From positions 174,537 to 238,536 of the forward strand of contig CAJNDS010002446.1 of assembly GCA_905221605.1 (NCBI GenBank): 64,000 nucleotides of DNA, read 5' to 3'. Positions within the stretch are counted from its first letter, which is position 1; every line of letters starts with the position of its first letter. Under the pieces are notes generated by a model. That model was not told the DNA's origin. It was given only the letters and a program-made list of their open reading frames with translations, and searched no databases. The position numbers were made by a program, and so were the translations under genes. This stretch comes from Symbiodinium natans (Eukaryota > Sar > Dinophyceae > Suessiales > Symbiodiniaceae). Shown in pieces: positions 55,201 through 64,000 of this stretch.

Positions 55201-58200
55201 CGTATCCTCAGCCTGCCTGAATAAGGTATCATAACGATCAGGCTTGCTATAGATGCATGGACAAAGGCACCGCAGGCTGCACTTGAACAGGCTTGCAATG
55301 TGCTCCGCCGATTTCAAAAAGCGCTGCTAGGTAGTACTTTCGTTGTGTACGCTCCTTATTAGCATGTTGTTCTACAAATGGCTTCAGGTGTTGTCGTCGG
55401 CCTCTTCGTGCAAAGGTTGCTGCGTTCACGCGCGTGCTGTGCGTTGTCCAGTCCATTTCGAGTTGCCCTCAAAAATAAAATCATGCCCGCATTAGCCAAC
55501 AACCCAATTCTGCAGCCCCGCGTTCGCTCCGAAACATTCCGGAAAAAATGCAATTGGCTAAGCAGCTCGAGTTGAGAGATACACGAGATGCAATTTCACC
55601 GTCAAAGGCTTGACTGTAGCTTGTCTCCGAGGAACGGTTTTTTCCTTAACGGCCCTGCTCCTAACAAAAAGTTTCGGGAGTTCCCCCGAAGGCTGGCCTG
55701 GACAAGAGGCCTCTTAGAATCTGTGTGGGTGAGCTCCGTCCAATTGGCGAAAAGGGGTTTAGGGGCTGGTTAGGCTGAAACGCAGCGGGAAAGTATGATC
55801 GTATGTTGGCCACGGGGCCCGCAGCAAGTGGGAATGTAAAGCTGTCACGTTCGGCGGACCACTGCATTGCTTTTCTTGGGCATACGCTTCACGAAAACCC
55901 CTGCAGCCCTCCCCCCCTTCGGGCGTGGCCCTGCCTCATTCGCCCTGAAACCCTAAACTAAAGCATGACCGGGGCACCTTGTTGAACTCGTCGAAGTCTC
56001 GGGTGATGTTGACAAGGGACACGCTGCACCTCGATCGGATGTTAACTTGCCGAAACTCTTTGTGAGCTCGAAGCCACATTGCAGTCAAGCTGCAGCCGTC
56101 CGAGCCCTAAACCTCCCGGCCCACCCACATATCTTGGAGAGAGTCCATCCCGTAGGTCCGAAGCCGTAAACCTATTAAGTTCTTAAGGTGGGGGTGTTCA
56201 ATGTTGAAGGATTCTAACCTTTTTCATATTACGTTTACAGATTGCCTTGGGTCTCGGGTGTAGGGTTCAAAGTGAAGGCTAGGCGCCTTGGATTCTGGGG
56301 GTTTGGGGTCTGTCCCTATTCCGACAATCAACTCAGCTCCATGAAACCCCAAAACCGAACCCCACAAACCCGAATAAACACTGAAGCCCACAGAAGCTAT
56401 CCAAACCCTGCAAATCTTCCTAAATCCCCAAACCTAAACCCAAGCTCCCTAAGTACAAACGCTCGAACCGCCACCCCTCTCGCAGGCGCAGTCAAGTGCT
56501 CAGCGAAACCCTAAACCCTAAACCCTAAACCCTAAACCCTAAACCCTAAACCCTAAACCCTAAACCCTAAGCCCTAAACCTAAGCCTAAACCCTAAACCC
56601 TAGACCCTAAACCTTGGCAAGCTCCGAAGTATCGCCCCTCGGTCACCAACTTCTGTCACAGGTAGCTGTTGGGATGTTCCCCCTTATACGAACAGCTCCT
56701 TGGTAGGGATTATAGTAAGCCCCCAATATTATCTCTACTAAGGACAATAGGGATGATAGTAGCGCCCTATGAAAATCCTTATTAAGGACTGTTAGTATAA
56801 GGGGGAACATCCCAAGGTAAATGGAGGAACCCCACACTTCAGCTTTTCGCTGTCGGGAGGCGTGCTATTGCATCCGAAGGTATTTGAGCGAGGCTTGAAG
56901 CCCCGAACTGCACAGGACGCCCATCCACAGCAAACTTTGCCTTTAGTGACCCAAGTGTTGCAAGTATTCCAAGTCTCCCAAAGGCCGCTAGTGTCCAAAA
57001 TGCCAGGTCGGAACATATTCGATATGTGAGTTTGTGAGTCGGTTTCGCTTGGCTCTTGTTTCGGCTCGCTTGAGTAGTTCGGGTGGTCTTGGGGTGGGCA
57101 CGTCTGCCACCTGCTGCACACACAAACCCTAAACCCAAACTGCACCCGTTCCATTGTTTTGCGCCTTAGGAAAACTCAGCGCAGCCAAGCCACAGGGTAA
57201 CCTGCTCGAGGGAGCTGCCAGCGGCCTACCGTCCGAGGGCTTCGGGTTCAGGATTTCGGGTCTCCGGGCTTTGGGGTTTAGGTCTGCCTAAAAAGGGGTG
57301 GGAAGTTTCAAAGCCCTTCGCGGGAGGTTCTTAAGGTTTAGAGTTTGTCCTTTGCCGAGGTTTAAAAGCTGTGCAGTGGGCCGCGTTTCGAAGCTTCACA
57401 ACCTCCTTCAACTTCACTTCCTGACCCAAAAGCCTGGAACCTGCGAGGATGTTTGAGGGGCCTAGGATTTAAGGGCTCAGGGTGTTTTCGGGGGTGCGGC
57501 CAAAGCCCCTCGCCAAGTCCGCCCCGGAAGTGCGAGTTTGGTGGTGTGAGCCCTAAGCCCTGGACCCGGACCCTAAACCCTGAACCAGAACGTGCTGCGA
57601 CCGGATCGCTCAGTTGAACACAACACGGCGCGGCCGTGATAAGACCTTGGCGAGTTGGCTCTTCAGCGGCTGGCTCGAAAGCCGCCGCCCCGCGTCTGAT
57701 CTCCACTGACGGCGCATGCTGTGAAAGAAGACAGCTGCAGAAGGCTCAAGAGATCGTCGGGCTGAGTGAGAACTCGGGGGCGAGGCTGATTGTTGAAAGC
57801 CGGGTCGGCATCATGATCGTCTTCGCCCCACCGACATTCACTTCCGGTCGCACCACAGACCACACCACTTGAATGGCATGCACGCTGCCCTCCTGTGCAT
57901 GAGCTGGAGCATGAAATTTTTCATCGACTGAAGCTGCTGAGTCTCAACTGTCGAGCGAAACTGCATCGTGCCGGTCCCACTGATCTGGGCGCAGACTGAA
58001 TCATGCCCTTGGGCTTAGGGTCTTATGGGTTGAGTCCTTGAAGCCATCTGAGCCCTGGAGGATGGCCTGCAACCCTAAACCCTAAAGCCCATAACCCTAA
58101 ACCCTAAACCCTAAACCCTAAACCCTAAAGCCTAAAGCCCATAACCCTAAACCCTAAACCCTAAACCCTAAACCCTAAACCCTAAACCCTAAACCCTAAA

Positions 58201-59306
58201 CCCTAAACCCTAAACCCTAAACCCTAAACCCTAAACCCTAAACCCTAAACCCTAAACCCTAAACCCTAAACCCTAAACCGAAACCCTAGACCCTAAACCC
58301 TAAACCCCTAAGCTGGCATGGCCTGCAACAGCAGCTGAAGGTTGGACAGGACCTTCGTGGTCTCCGCGGCGACGCCGCCGGGGACCAGCCTTTGCTGCGG
58401 CTTCTAGGGTTTAGGGTTTAGGGCTTAGGGTTTAGGGTTTAGGGTTAGGGTCATGGTACTTATGAAGCAAAATCCTAGGGAGCTTAGGAGCTTAGGAGCT
58501 TCGAGTTTAGCACTCCGTTCAGGGTTTGGGGGGCTCCGGTCGGTTTAGGTCCTGCTGGGGGCTAGGACCGACACGCGAACCAGGAATCACAAGGAAACGA
58601 GTTGATGACCAGGTGAGCTAAAAGACCATAGCAAGCCACAAGCAGAAGCCAAAACGAAGGAGAAAAGAAGCAAAGCACGCCGTTTAAGGCATGGGTTTAG
58701 GTTGGGTCAATCCTTGTGCTACTAACATACCAGTGGGCACAATCCAGGGCAGAAGCGCCGCACCAGAATGTAAGGTCCAGTGGTTTTGCGATTGCCCTGT
58801 ACAACCGACAAGCACCTAATACCTGCAACACTCCTGCCCCCCCCCCCCCCCCAACAAGCCTGCAAAACCCCGAAACCCCCTGGGGCCCGCTCTTCATGCT
58901 CGTCATATCCACACCCTGCATGCCGGAGGCGTAAACTAAGCCACCTGCCTGCACAAGCCAGAACACAGGGGAGGGCACGGCTTTGGGATGGGTTTAGAGT
59001 CTGTTTGGGTGTCCGAGTTTGCAATTCTTTCGGGGGTTGCCGTCTGTAACAGGGTGTGTGTAGGATGTTTGTTGTATGAGAGCATCACATTTGGGGAGGT
59101 TGGGTGGCGCCAAACCAAGACATCGAATCCCAACGCCACAAAAATAGAAAGAAATCTTGTTCGTACATCCTTACCATATCTCAAGACCTTCAATATTCTC
59201 AAGGGATACTTGAGGTGGTGCATAATCTTGGGGGAGAGAGGGGCAAACAAGGCCTTGACGGCATAGGACAACGGGAATTTGCCCGAGATGTCCGGCCAGC
59301 CGGGTA
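52279..59306 (-). CDS. RidA-like protein, tandem copy 1
   Basis: Seven minus-strand exons: 59306-59254, 58948-58893, 58389-58323, 58066-58037, 56055-55978, 53889-53814, 52439-52279. All joins keep frame; donors GC, GA, GC, GA, GT, GC. RidA order: PGWPDISGKFPLSYAVK, AGGLVYASGMQGVDMTSMK, LVPGGVAAETTKVLSNLQ, AILQGSDGFK, CSVSLVNITRDFDEFNK, PPPARVAVQAQ, WKRGAQVEIQCNAAL. The P-A-R arginine and the VEI glutamate of RidA enamine/imine deaminases are present. The C-terminal tail runs through a TG dinucleotide run (52323-52353), so the real stop may vary. An exon encoding the extreme N-terminus was not found. Confidence 0.8.
52941..53040. mobile_element. MITE-like family 1, copy 5
   Basis: CGGGATGTTCCCCCC...ACTAACAGGCC ... 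GGACTGTTAGTATAAGGGG. It lies in the last intron of RidA copy 1. Confidence 0.8.
53041..53813. other. Intronic unique DNA
   Basis: Only a CCCTAAA block (53717-53788) and a poly-G run near 53489 stand out. No exon recognised. Confidence 0.5.
53893..54450. repeat. TTTAGGG array followed by element head, copy 3
   Basis: Array at 53893-53984, then GGTTCAGCAGTTCTGAG and CACCCACCCGCCCAAAGAATC as in the elements at 6238 and 22258. It then has three degenerate units of about 75-85 bp (GGGGCTTCAGGGGCCTC ... GGCGCGGTCATTCG) in place of the 21-bp minisatellite. Confidence 0.65.
54451..54930. repeat. Two telomere arrays in opposite orientation
   Basis: CCCTAAA with CCCTAAG/CCCTATA variants at 54555-54700, and TTTAGGG at 54826-54930 (about 14 units), separated by about 125 bp. 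Confidence 0.9.
55021..55325 (-). CDS. Unidentified minus-strand frame in a RidA intron
   Basis: From an acceptor-like TAGCAG at about 55325 to TGA at 55021, about 100 codons. It begins RFLKSAEHIASLFKCSLRCL and includes PHGFWHCGSSKDEETKTSYH and a Trp/Cys-containing block (RDWHCANFAEPAFHPLYEY). Composition is protein-like, but I recognise no family. It lies within the RidA copy 1 intron 55977-53890, so it would be a nested gene or a transposon fragment. Confidence 0.35.
56056..58036. other. RidA copy 1 intron with mixed contents
   Basis: About 2 kb: CCCTAAA block at 56507-56615, a MITE copy, and unique DNA. A minus-strand open piece near 57860-58012 reads like protein (SVCAQISGTGTMQF, STVETQQLQSMKNFML) but has no recognisable family and no safe borders. 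Nothing else is supported. Confidence 0.45.
56669..56815. mobile_element. MITE-like family 1, copy 6 (longest)
   Basis: 147 bp with near-perfect inverted ends (TTGGGATGTTCCCCCTTATA...TATAAGGGGGAACATCCCAA) and extra central sequence that itself contains AGGGATTATAGTA/TAGGGATGATAGTAG inverted words. Confidence 0.9.
58067..58322 (-). repeat. Telomere-array intron of RidA copy 1
   Basis: 256 bp, GC donor and TTGCAG acceptor. Nearly everything inside (58072-58306) is telomere repeat, about 33 units. The 12-bp direct repeat GTTGCAGGCCAT spans both borders (minus reading 58329-58318 and 58073-58062). Splicing joins NLQLLLQ to AILQGSDG in frame. Confidence 0.88.
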
Positions 59307-61099
59307 CTGTCACCAGCGAACTGGCCTTGCGTGCCTGAGGCGCAGCACTTGAGGGGATCTAGGATTCCATCCTGATGCCCCCTTCAGCCCCCGAAATCTG
59401 GGGTTCCTGTGAGGGAACATAAGTTACATAGCACTTGAAAAACTGAAGGTCCCTAAGAGCCCAGAAAAAGGTGTCCCACCAAGAACTCGGGGTGATTTTC
59501 AAGTTTCGGAATCTTCGGCTTCCTTGAGGGAAGGTTCCAACCTTCGCGAAGGCTACCAAAACACCACCCGTGCTCCTTCGGCTTAGGGTCGATGGGATTT
59601 TGGAGTGCTGCGGTTCGGGAACGAAGAAACAATCATAATAGCAAGCTTGATGAGTTAGTAGGAGACGAGTAAACAATGACAATGACAATAACAATAACAA
59701 TGACAATAACAATAACAATAACAATGACAATAACAATAACAATAACAATAAAAATAACAATAACAATAATATAATATAATACAAAAATAATATAGTATAA
59801 TAATCATACCCGTTAAGCCACAAACAGTGTGTCCTAGAAGGCCCAGCCACGCCAGAAGGAGTCGTTGTCGTTGTTGTCGTCTCTGTCGTGGTGGAGGTCG
59901 TAGAGGAGGCCGGTTCAGGCCTTTAACCCCAAACATGAAACCCTCAACCTGCGCGGCCTACAATGCCCAACATGGCCGGCGGGGGGAGGGGGTGCGAATA
60001 CAGTTCTGACCTAGCTGGTCCTGTGGTCGAAACATGTTGATGTGATTTGTTTGGCTAGGATGTGCATGCACATGCAGGGCGAAAGAAAGACGCCTTCTCT
60101 TGGCGACACAAACTGCGAAGCTTGGGTCCATCGGGATTGGGGTCTGAGGTCGAAGGCGTAAAGAGTTCAGCAGCACACAAGATCAGATCCTGCTCAGTGT
60201 CTGGCTTCGGCGACGTCTCGCAGCCCTGAGGAGAACACTTTGGTTTCGCACGCTTTCATTCTTCCCTCCCGACTCCCAGCACACAAACGACGCCTACTTT
60301 GGGGGTCCGAAGTCAAAAACAACGCAAGTTTCAGTGGTAAATCTTGAAAGCCTTAAGCGGTAAGCCCTGAACCCTAATCGTTGGTGGCCCAGGGGGGGAT
60401 AACCCAGCCTGCAAGGCCAGAAGCGCCAGCAGGGCCTCAAGGGCAGCTTTAGGGTCTAGGGTTTAGGGTTTAGGGTTTAGGGTTTAGGGTTTAGGGTTTA
60501 GGGTTTAGGGTTTCAAGGCTTCGGGGGGCTGGAGGGCTTCAAGGCTTCGGGGGGCTGGAGGCCCCTGCCAAACCGAAGCGCCCAGTCGGATGGATTTCAC
60601 TTGACACAAGACCACGCGGTCGGTTCAGGAATGCGATCTGGAAGAGAAAAGATTCAGGTTTTGGCGGTTTCCGACCTCAAAGCGGAGCGTGTACATTGTA
60701 GGCCGGAGCCCTGGCAATTTAAGGTTTAGGGTTTGGGGTTCAGTTGTGCCATCTTGCAGCTGGGCGGCAGCAGCCACAAGCCCTCTACGGCCTGCCATGG
60801 TCCGCGGCGACAATCCCCGGGCTCAGTGGAAAGGCGGTGCCATCACTTCGAGCAATAAGCTAGCAGGAAAGTTTGTGCACATTGCCAGCGCGCTATGATG
60901 CCTTGACTTGACAACCCTAAAGCCTAAGCGAGGTTGCACTCTTCCTGAAGTTCGTGTCCCAAAGACCAGACTGGACAGCGCTTCTGGGGGCCTGATTCCT
61001 TAAAGTGTGATAGCAAGAGACACCTTGTAAACCCTGAACCCTAATCCAGAACGGCCTTTCTCAACGTGCCAGTGGCTCCCAATATGATTGGCCCCGGAT
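59307..61099. other. Spacer upstream of RidA copy 1
   Basis: An AACAAT/AATAAC simple repeat at 59675-59775, a GTCGTT run near 59865, and a TTTAGGG array at 60450-60512 followed by two copies of CAAGGCTTCGGGGGGCTGGAG. A plus frame (60689-60898) and others are unsupported. Confidence 0.5.
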
Positions 61100-61228
61100 G
61101 TCAGGGCTATTCTCACAGGCACACATGAGAGCCGTCTGCTGGGTCCTTGTTAGCACCGCCTTCCACTAGCATGGGTGCAACCTCCACGTGGCCCCGGACT
61201 GACTTAGAACATAAGGGCTGTGCCCGCG
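61100..61228 (-). pseudogene. Decayed 3' ankyrin repeats
   Basis: Beyond the stop at 61229 the minus strand still encodes ankyrin pieces in shifting frames: AGTALM, then GHVEVAPMLVEGGANKDPADG, then ALMCACE. At least one insertion (after the codons for KDD) and further shifts broke the original frame. Confidence 0.7.
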
Positions 61229-61953
61229 TCAATCATCTTTCAAGGCCTTTTCAGCACCAGCTTCGACCAGCAAGCGTACAATCTCCTCGTGGCCTCTGTC
61301 GCATGCCAACATGAGGGCTGTCTTGCCATCATCGTCTGTCAGGTCCCTGCCAGCACCAGCTTCCACCAGCAGGCGTACCTATACTCCTCTTAGAACCTTA
61401 TTAAAAATGGTATGTTTAATACTCTCTTGGGTTTTTATATAAACCAAAAATAACAAAATAATTCCCAAAGGGGGTGTCTGGGTACAGCTTCCACGTGGCC
61501 CTGGGCAGATGCGAACATGAGAGCTGTCTGGCCGTCAGCATCCTTCAGGTCCAAGTGTGCTCCAGCTTCCATCAGCAAGCGTGCAACCTCCGTGTGGCCG
61601 CTCCCACATGCACACATGAGAGCTGTGATGCCATCTCCGGCTGTTACGTTCTTGTCAGCACCAGCTTTCAAAAGCAATCGGACAGCCTCAGCAAGGCCAT
61701 TGCCGACTGCATATCTGAGTTCTTCCTCAACCTCTTTCTGCCCACCTGAGGCCTTTAGATACAGCTGCACTTCCAACGGCGCATCCAGCAACATCGCATC
61801 CAGCAGCCTCGTGCTGCAATGCAAGAGCTCTTGGAGGCATATGGGAAACCCATGCAGATGCCGCAAGTGGAGCTTCAGGGCAGCGACGTCACTCAGCTCC
61901 TCTGTGGCCAAGGACGCAAGCTCTTCACCGGAAACCCCCCAAACACGGAGCAT
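61229..61953 (-). CDS. Ubiquitin-like plus ankyrin protein, truncated paralogue
   Basis: Exon 1 61953-61486 (156 codons from ATG) and exon 2 61378-61229 (49 codons and TGA) give 205 residues. The N-terminus LRVWGVSGEELASLATEELS is closely similar to the protein at 45723-46583. About four ankyrin repeats follow (GITALMCACGSGHTEVARLL, GQTALMFASAQGHVEAVRLL, GKTALMLACDRGHEEIVRLL). The 107-bp intron is GT...AG and not telomeric; it is absent from the paralogue. The protein is shortened by a one-base insertion just before the stop, with homologous repeats continuing out of frame. It may be expressed in truncated form or be a young pseudogene. Confidence 0.85.
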
Positions 61954-62194
61954 CCGATGCCATCGCTTGCTCGAACCACGTGTGCAGCTGCAGGCTGTGG
62001 GCTTAGCATGAAGGTCATATGACTATCGCGCATGGGCTTTCTCAATCTAGGTGTACCCTTTTGTGGGGGTTTCTAGCACTATAGCTTTTGGCCGCAGTCA
62101 GGGAGTCCCCCGTGTTGCGAAGTATAGCCAGATGCCCTGGAATGGATCTCAACATTAAGCCCTAGAGCAGCATCTTCAGATTGAAGATGCAGTC

Positions 62195-62770
62195 CAAGTT
62201 TAGGGTTTAGGGTGTAGGGTTAGGGTTCAGGGTTTGGGGTCTAGGGTTCAGGGTCTGTGTTTAGGGTTTTAGGGTTTATGGTCGAGGGAAGAGCATCTGC
62301 AGTCGCGTGTCTCGCGCGTGTAAAGACACTTCTTGAGCCGGCAGCAGGGGAAGGGTGGAGGGGGAGGAGGCGCATGGCTCAACTCTGGGTCTTACTTTCC
62401 TTCAGTCTCCAACGGCGGCCCATGGCCTTCCTTGGGTTTGGGGTTTGGGGTTTGGGGTTTGGGGTTTGGGGTTTGGGGTTTGGGGTTTGGGTTTGGGGTT
62501 TGGGGTTTAGGGTCTGGGGTTTGGGGTTCAAGGCTCAAGGTTCACAGGGTTTGGGGTTTTCAGGGCTTCATGAGTGCTAAAGGCGCAGGATGCCGGGTCC
62601 TGGGCAGCAGCAACCTCACGGCAAGGGAGTCAGCGGTGGCACTACTCCCCAGAGGCCTAGTCCAAAATACCTAAACCCTAACCCTAAATCCTAAACCCTA
62701 AATACCTAAACCCTAAATCCTAAACCCTAAATACCTGAACCCTACATCCCTAAACCCTAAACACTAACCC
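62195..62770. repeat. Telomere-type blocks including TTTGGGG run
   Basis: TTTAGGG variants at 62195-62275, about 13 TTTGGGG units at 62434-62530, and CCCTAAA with AAATACCTAAACCC/AAATCCTAAACCC variants at 62655-62770. The plus frames here are repeat translations. Confidence 0.9.
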
Positions 62771-62875
62771 AAATCCCCAAAAATCCTTCATTCATCTTCC
62801 ACCCTTTTGTGCCAGCAGCTGGTCCTCACGAGGCCACAACTACGGACCTGGCCATGCAGGGGCTCCCTGGTTTAA

Positions 62876-63232
62876 AGTTTAGGGTTTAGGGCTTAGGGTT
62901 TAGGGTTTAGGGTTTAGGGTTTAGGGCTTAGGGCTTAGGGCTCAGGGTTAGGGTTTAGGGTTTAGGGTTTAGGGTTTGGGGTTTGGGGTTTAGGGTTTGG
63001 GGTTTGGGGTTTGGGGTTTGGGGTTTGGGGTTTGGGGTTTGGGGTTTGGGGTTTGGGGTTTGGGGTTTGGGGTTTGGGGTTTGGGGTTTGGGGTTTGGGG
63101 TTTGGGGTTGGGGTTTGGGGTTTGGGGTTTGGGGTTTGGGGTTTGGGGTTTGGGGTTTGGGGTTTGGGGTTTGGGGTTTGGGGTTTGGGGTTTGGGGTTT
63201 GGGGTTTGGGGTTTGGGGTTTGGGGTTTGGGT
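62876..63232. repeat. Large homogenised TTTGGGG array
   Basis: A lead-in of TTTAGGG and GGGCTTA units (62876-62980) passes into about 36 consecutive TTTGGGG units (62973-63232) with a single GGGGTTGGGG slip near 63107. The long Gly/Leu/Phe/Trp/Val frames on plus come purely from this array. Confidence 0.97.
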
Positions 63233-64000
63233 ACCCTTATCGATTCCCTTTTGCAGGCAGGGGGGTTTCCGAGATGAGGGGTACCTTGTTGGGTTACTGT
63301 AAGGGAATCCTAAACGGGGGCAGGGAAGCCGCTTGGGTTCAGAATACGGGCAGGCACAGTGCAGACTTGAAGGAGTAAGGTGTTTGGGGTTTGAGGTTTT
63401 GGGTTTATAAATGTTAAACGGCGTTTAGGGTATTTCTGAACCGTGTTTCTACGACTCATTCTGCGGGACTCGCTTCGGGCCAGCACCTTTCCTAAACCCA
63501 AAACTTTACAGGCCTCAAACCCCAAATCCTACTACAAAAACCGACATGCCGCGAAACATCCGCTTTGTGTGAGTTTGAGATTTCGGACGCCCACACACAA
63601 CTGCTCCCTTGAATGGCTCGATGGGTTTGGGTAAGGAGCATAGGGTTCAGGAGCATTCAGGCTTTTGAGCAATTAGGGTTGCCTGGCTGTCTCTCGCCAC
63701 AACCGTCTCTCGCGGCATCCGGCCAAATGCTTCGTTGCGTTGAATGAACATTTTGAGCCAAAGATCATACTATGACTGTTGAATGCTATACTATTCTATT
63801 CTATTCTATACTATACTATACTATACTATGTTATGCTATACTATACTATACGATGCTTTTACCATACCATGCCATGCCATGCTATGCTATACTTTATAGT
63901 TTACGATACTGGAATACACTATCATGAAGTGACCCCCTCTGCAACCTGCACTCATGTCGTCAAGGGCCCGAACACCATGATGCCCACTCAACGCACAGAA
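63233..64000. other. Right-end unique DNA
   Basis: No supported gene. A CTATA/CTATT pentanucleotide tract occupies about 63788-63895. The window ends without a feature boundary. Confidence 0.5.

Noticed and set aside
62983-63378. Long Gly-Val-Trp-Gly-Leu-Gly-Phe open frames on plus
   Set aside because: They are translations of the TTTGGGG array in all three frames; no start context, no family.
63750-63770. Relict dinoflagellate spliced leader (TTTTGAGCCAAAG on plus, reverse orientation)
   Set aside because: Only a short stretch resembles the leader end, and the rest does not fit.

Overview
The window looks like nuclear DNA of a dinoflagellate, most likely a Symbiodiniaceae or Suessiales relative. 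Four things point there. Plant-type telomere repeats (TTTAGGG/CCCTAAA) are scattered in both orientations through almost every kilobase. Nearly all recognisable genes lie on the minus strand. They are cut into tiny exons whose introns start with GC, GA or GT and end in AG followed by G. The protein families present (SHQW-domain ankyrin proteins, ubiquitin-like ankyrin proteins, ubiquitin derivatives, RidA-like proteins) are ones I associate with these genomes. I cannot name a species.

0-31 kb: mosaic DNA. Telomere-repeat blocks alternate with 100-700 bp unique pieces, foldback elements (MITE-like), a 141-bp satellite carrying tRNA-like cassettes (9.9-12.7 kb), minisatellites and an AT-rich degenerate block (25.2-26.3 kb). 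Coding signal here is cryptic. There are short minus-strand exons between telomere blocks, including two paralogous 61-nt exons 15 kb apart and a signal-peptide first exon near 30.4 kb. On the plus strand, 26.4-27.4 kb holds a badly diverged polyubiquitin-like reading frame.

31-35 kb: a minus-strand SHQW-ankyrin gene of four visible exons, 588 codons when joined. Two of its introns carry or consist of telomere repeat and are bounded by 7-bp direct repeats.

38.8-59.3 kb: three tandem minus-strand RidA-like (YjgF/YER057c/UK114) genes, each in 6-7 exons of 25-175 nt spread over 4-7 kb. They were recovered by joining exons by eye at GC/GA/GT...AG borders; reading frames stay open across the joins and the products follow the RidA order of motifs. 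One intron is a nearly pure telomere array, another is telomere-like, and both have 12-13 bp direct repeats at their borders. An apparently intronless ubiquitin-like-ankyrin gene (45.7-46.6 kb) sits inside an intron of the middle RidA gene; a second, frameshifted paralogue lies at 61.2-62.0 kb.

35-38 kb and 48-50.6 kb hold two copies of one dispersed repeat; the second copy is interrupted by an AT-rich ~0.93-kb insert. The right end (62.2-63.2 kb) is dominated by a homogenised TTTGGGG variant array.

The main message is that telomere-type repeats are not just filler here. They form introns, apparently provide splice acceptors and some stop codons, and have landed inside a MITE. This suggests an ongoing insertion process that makes introns. 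All exon calls are by eye, without transcript data or searches.
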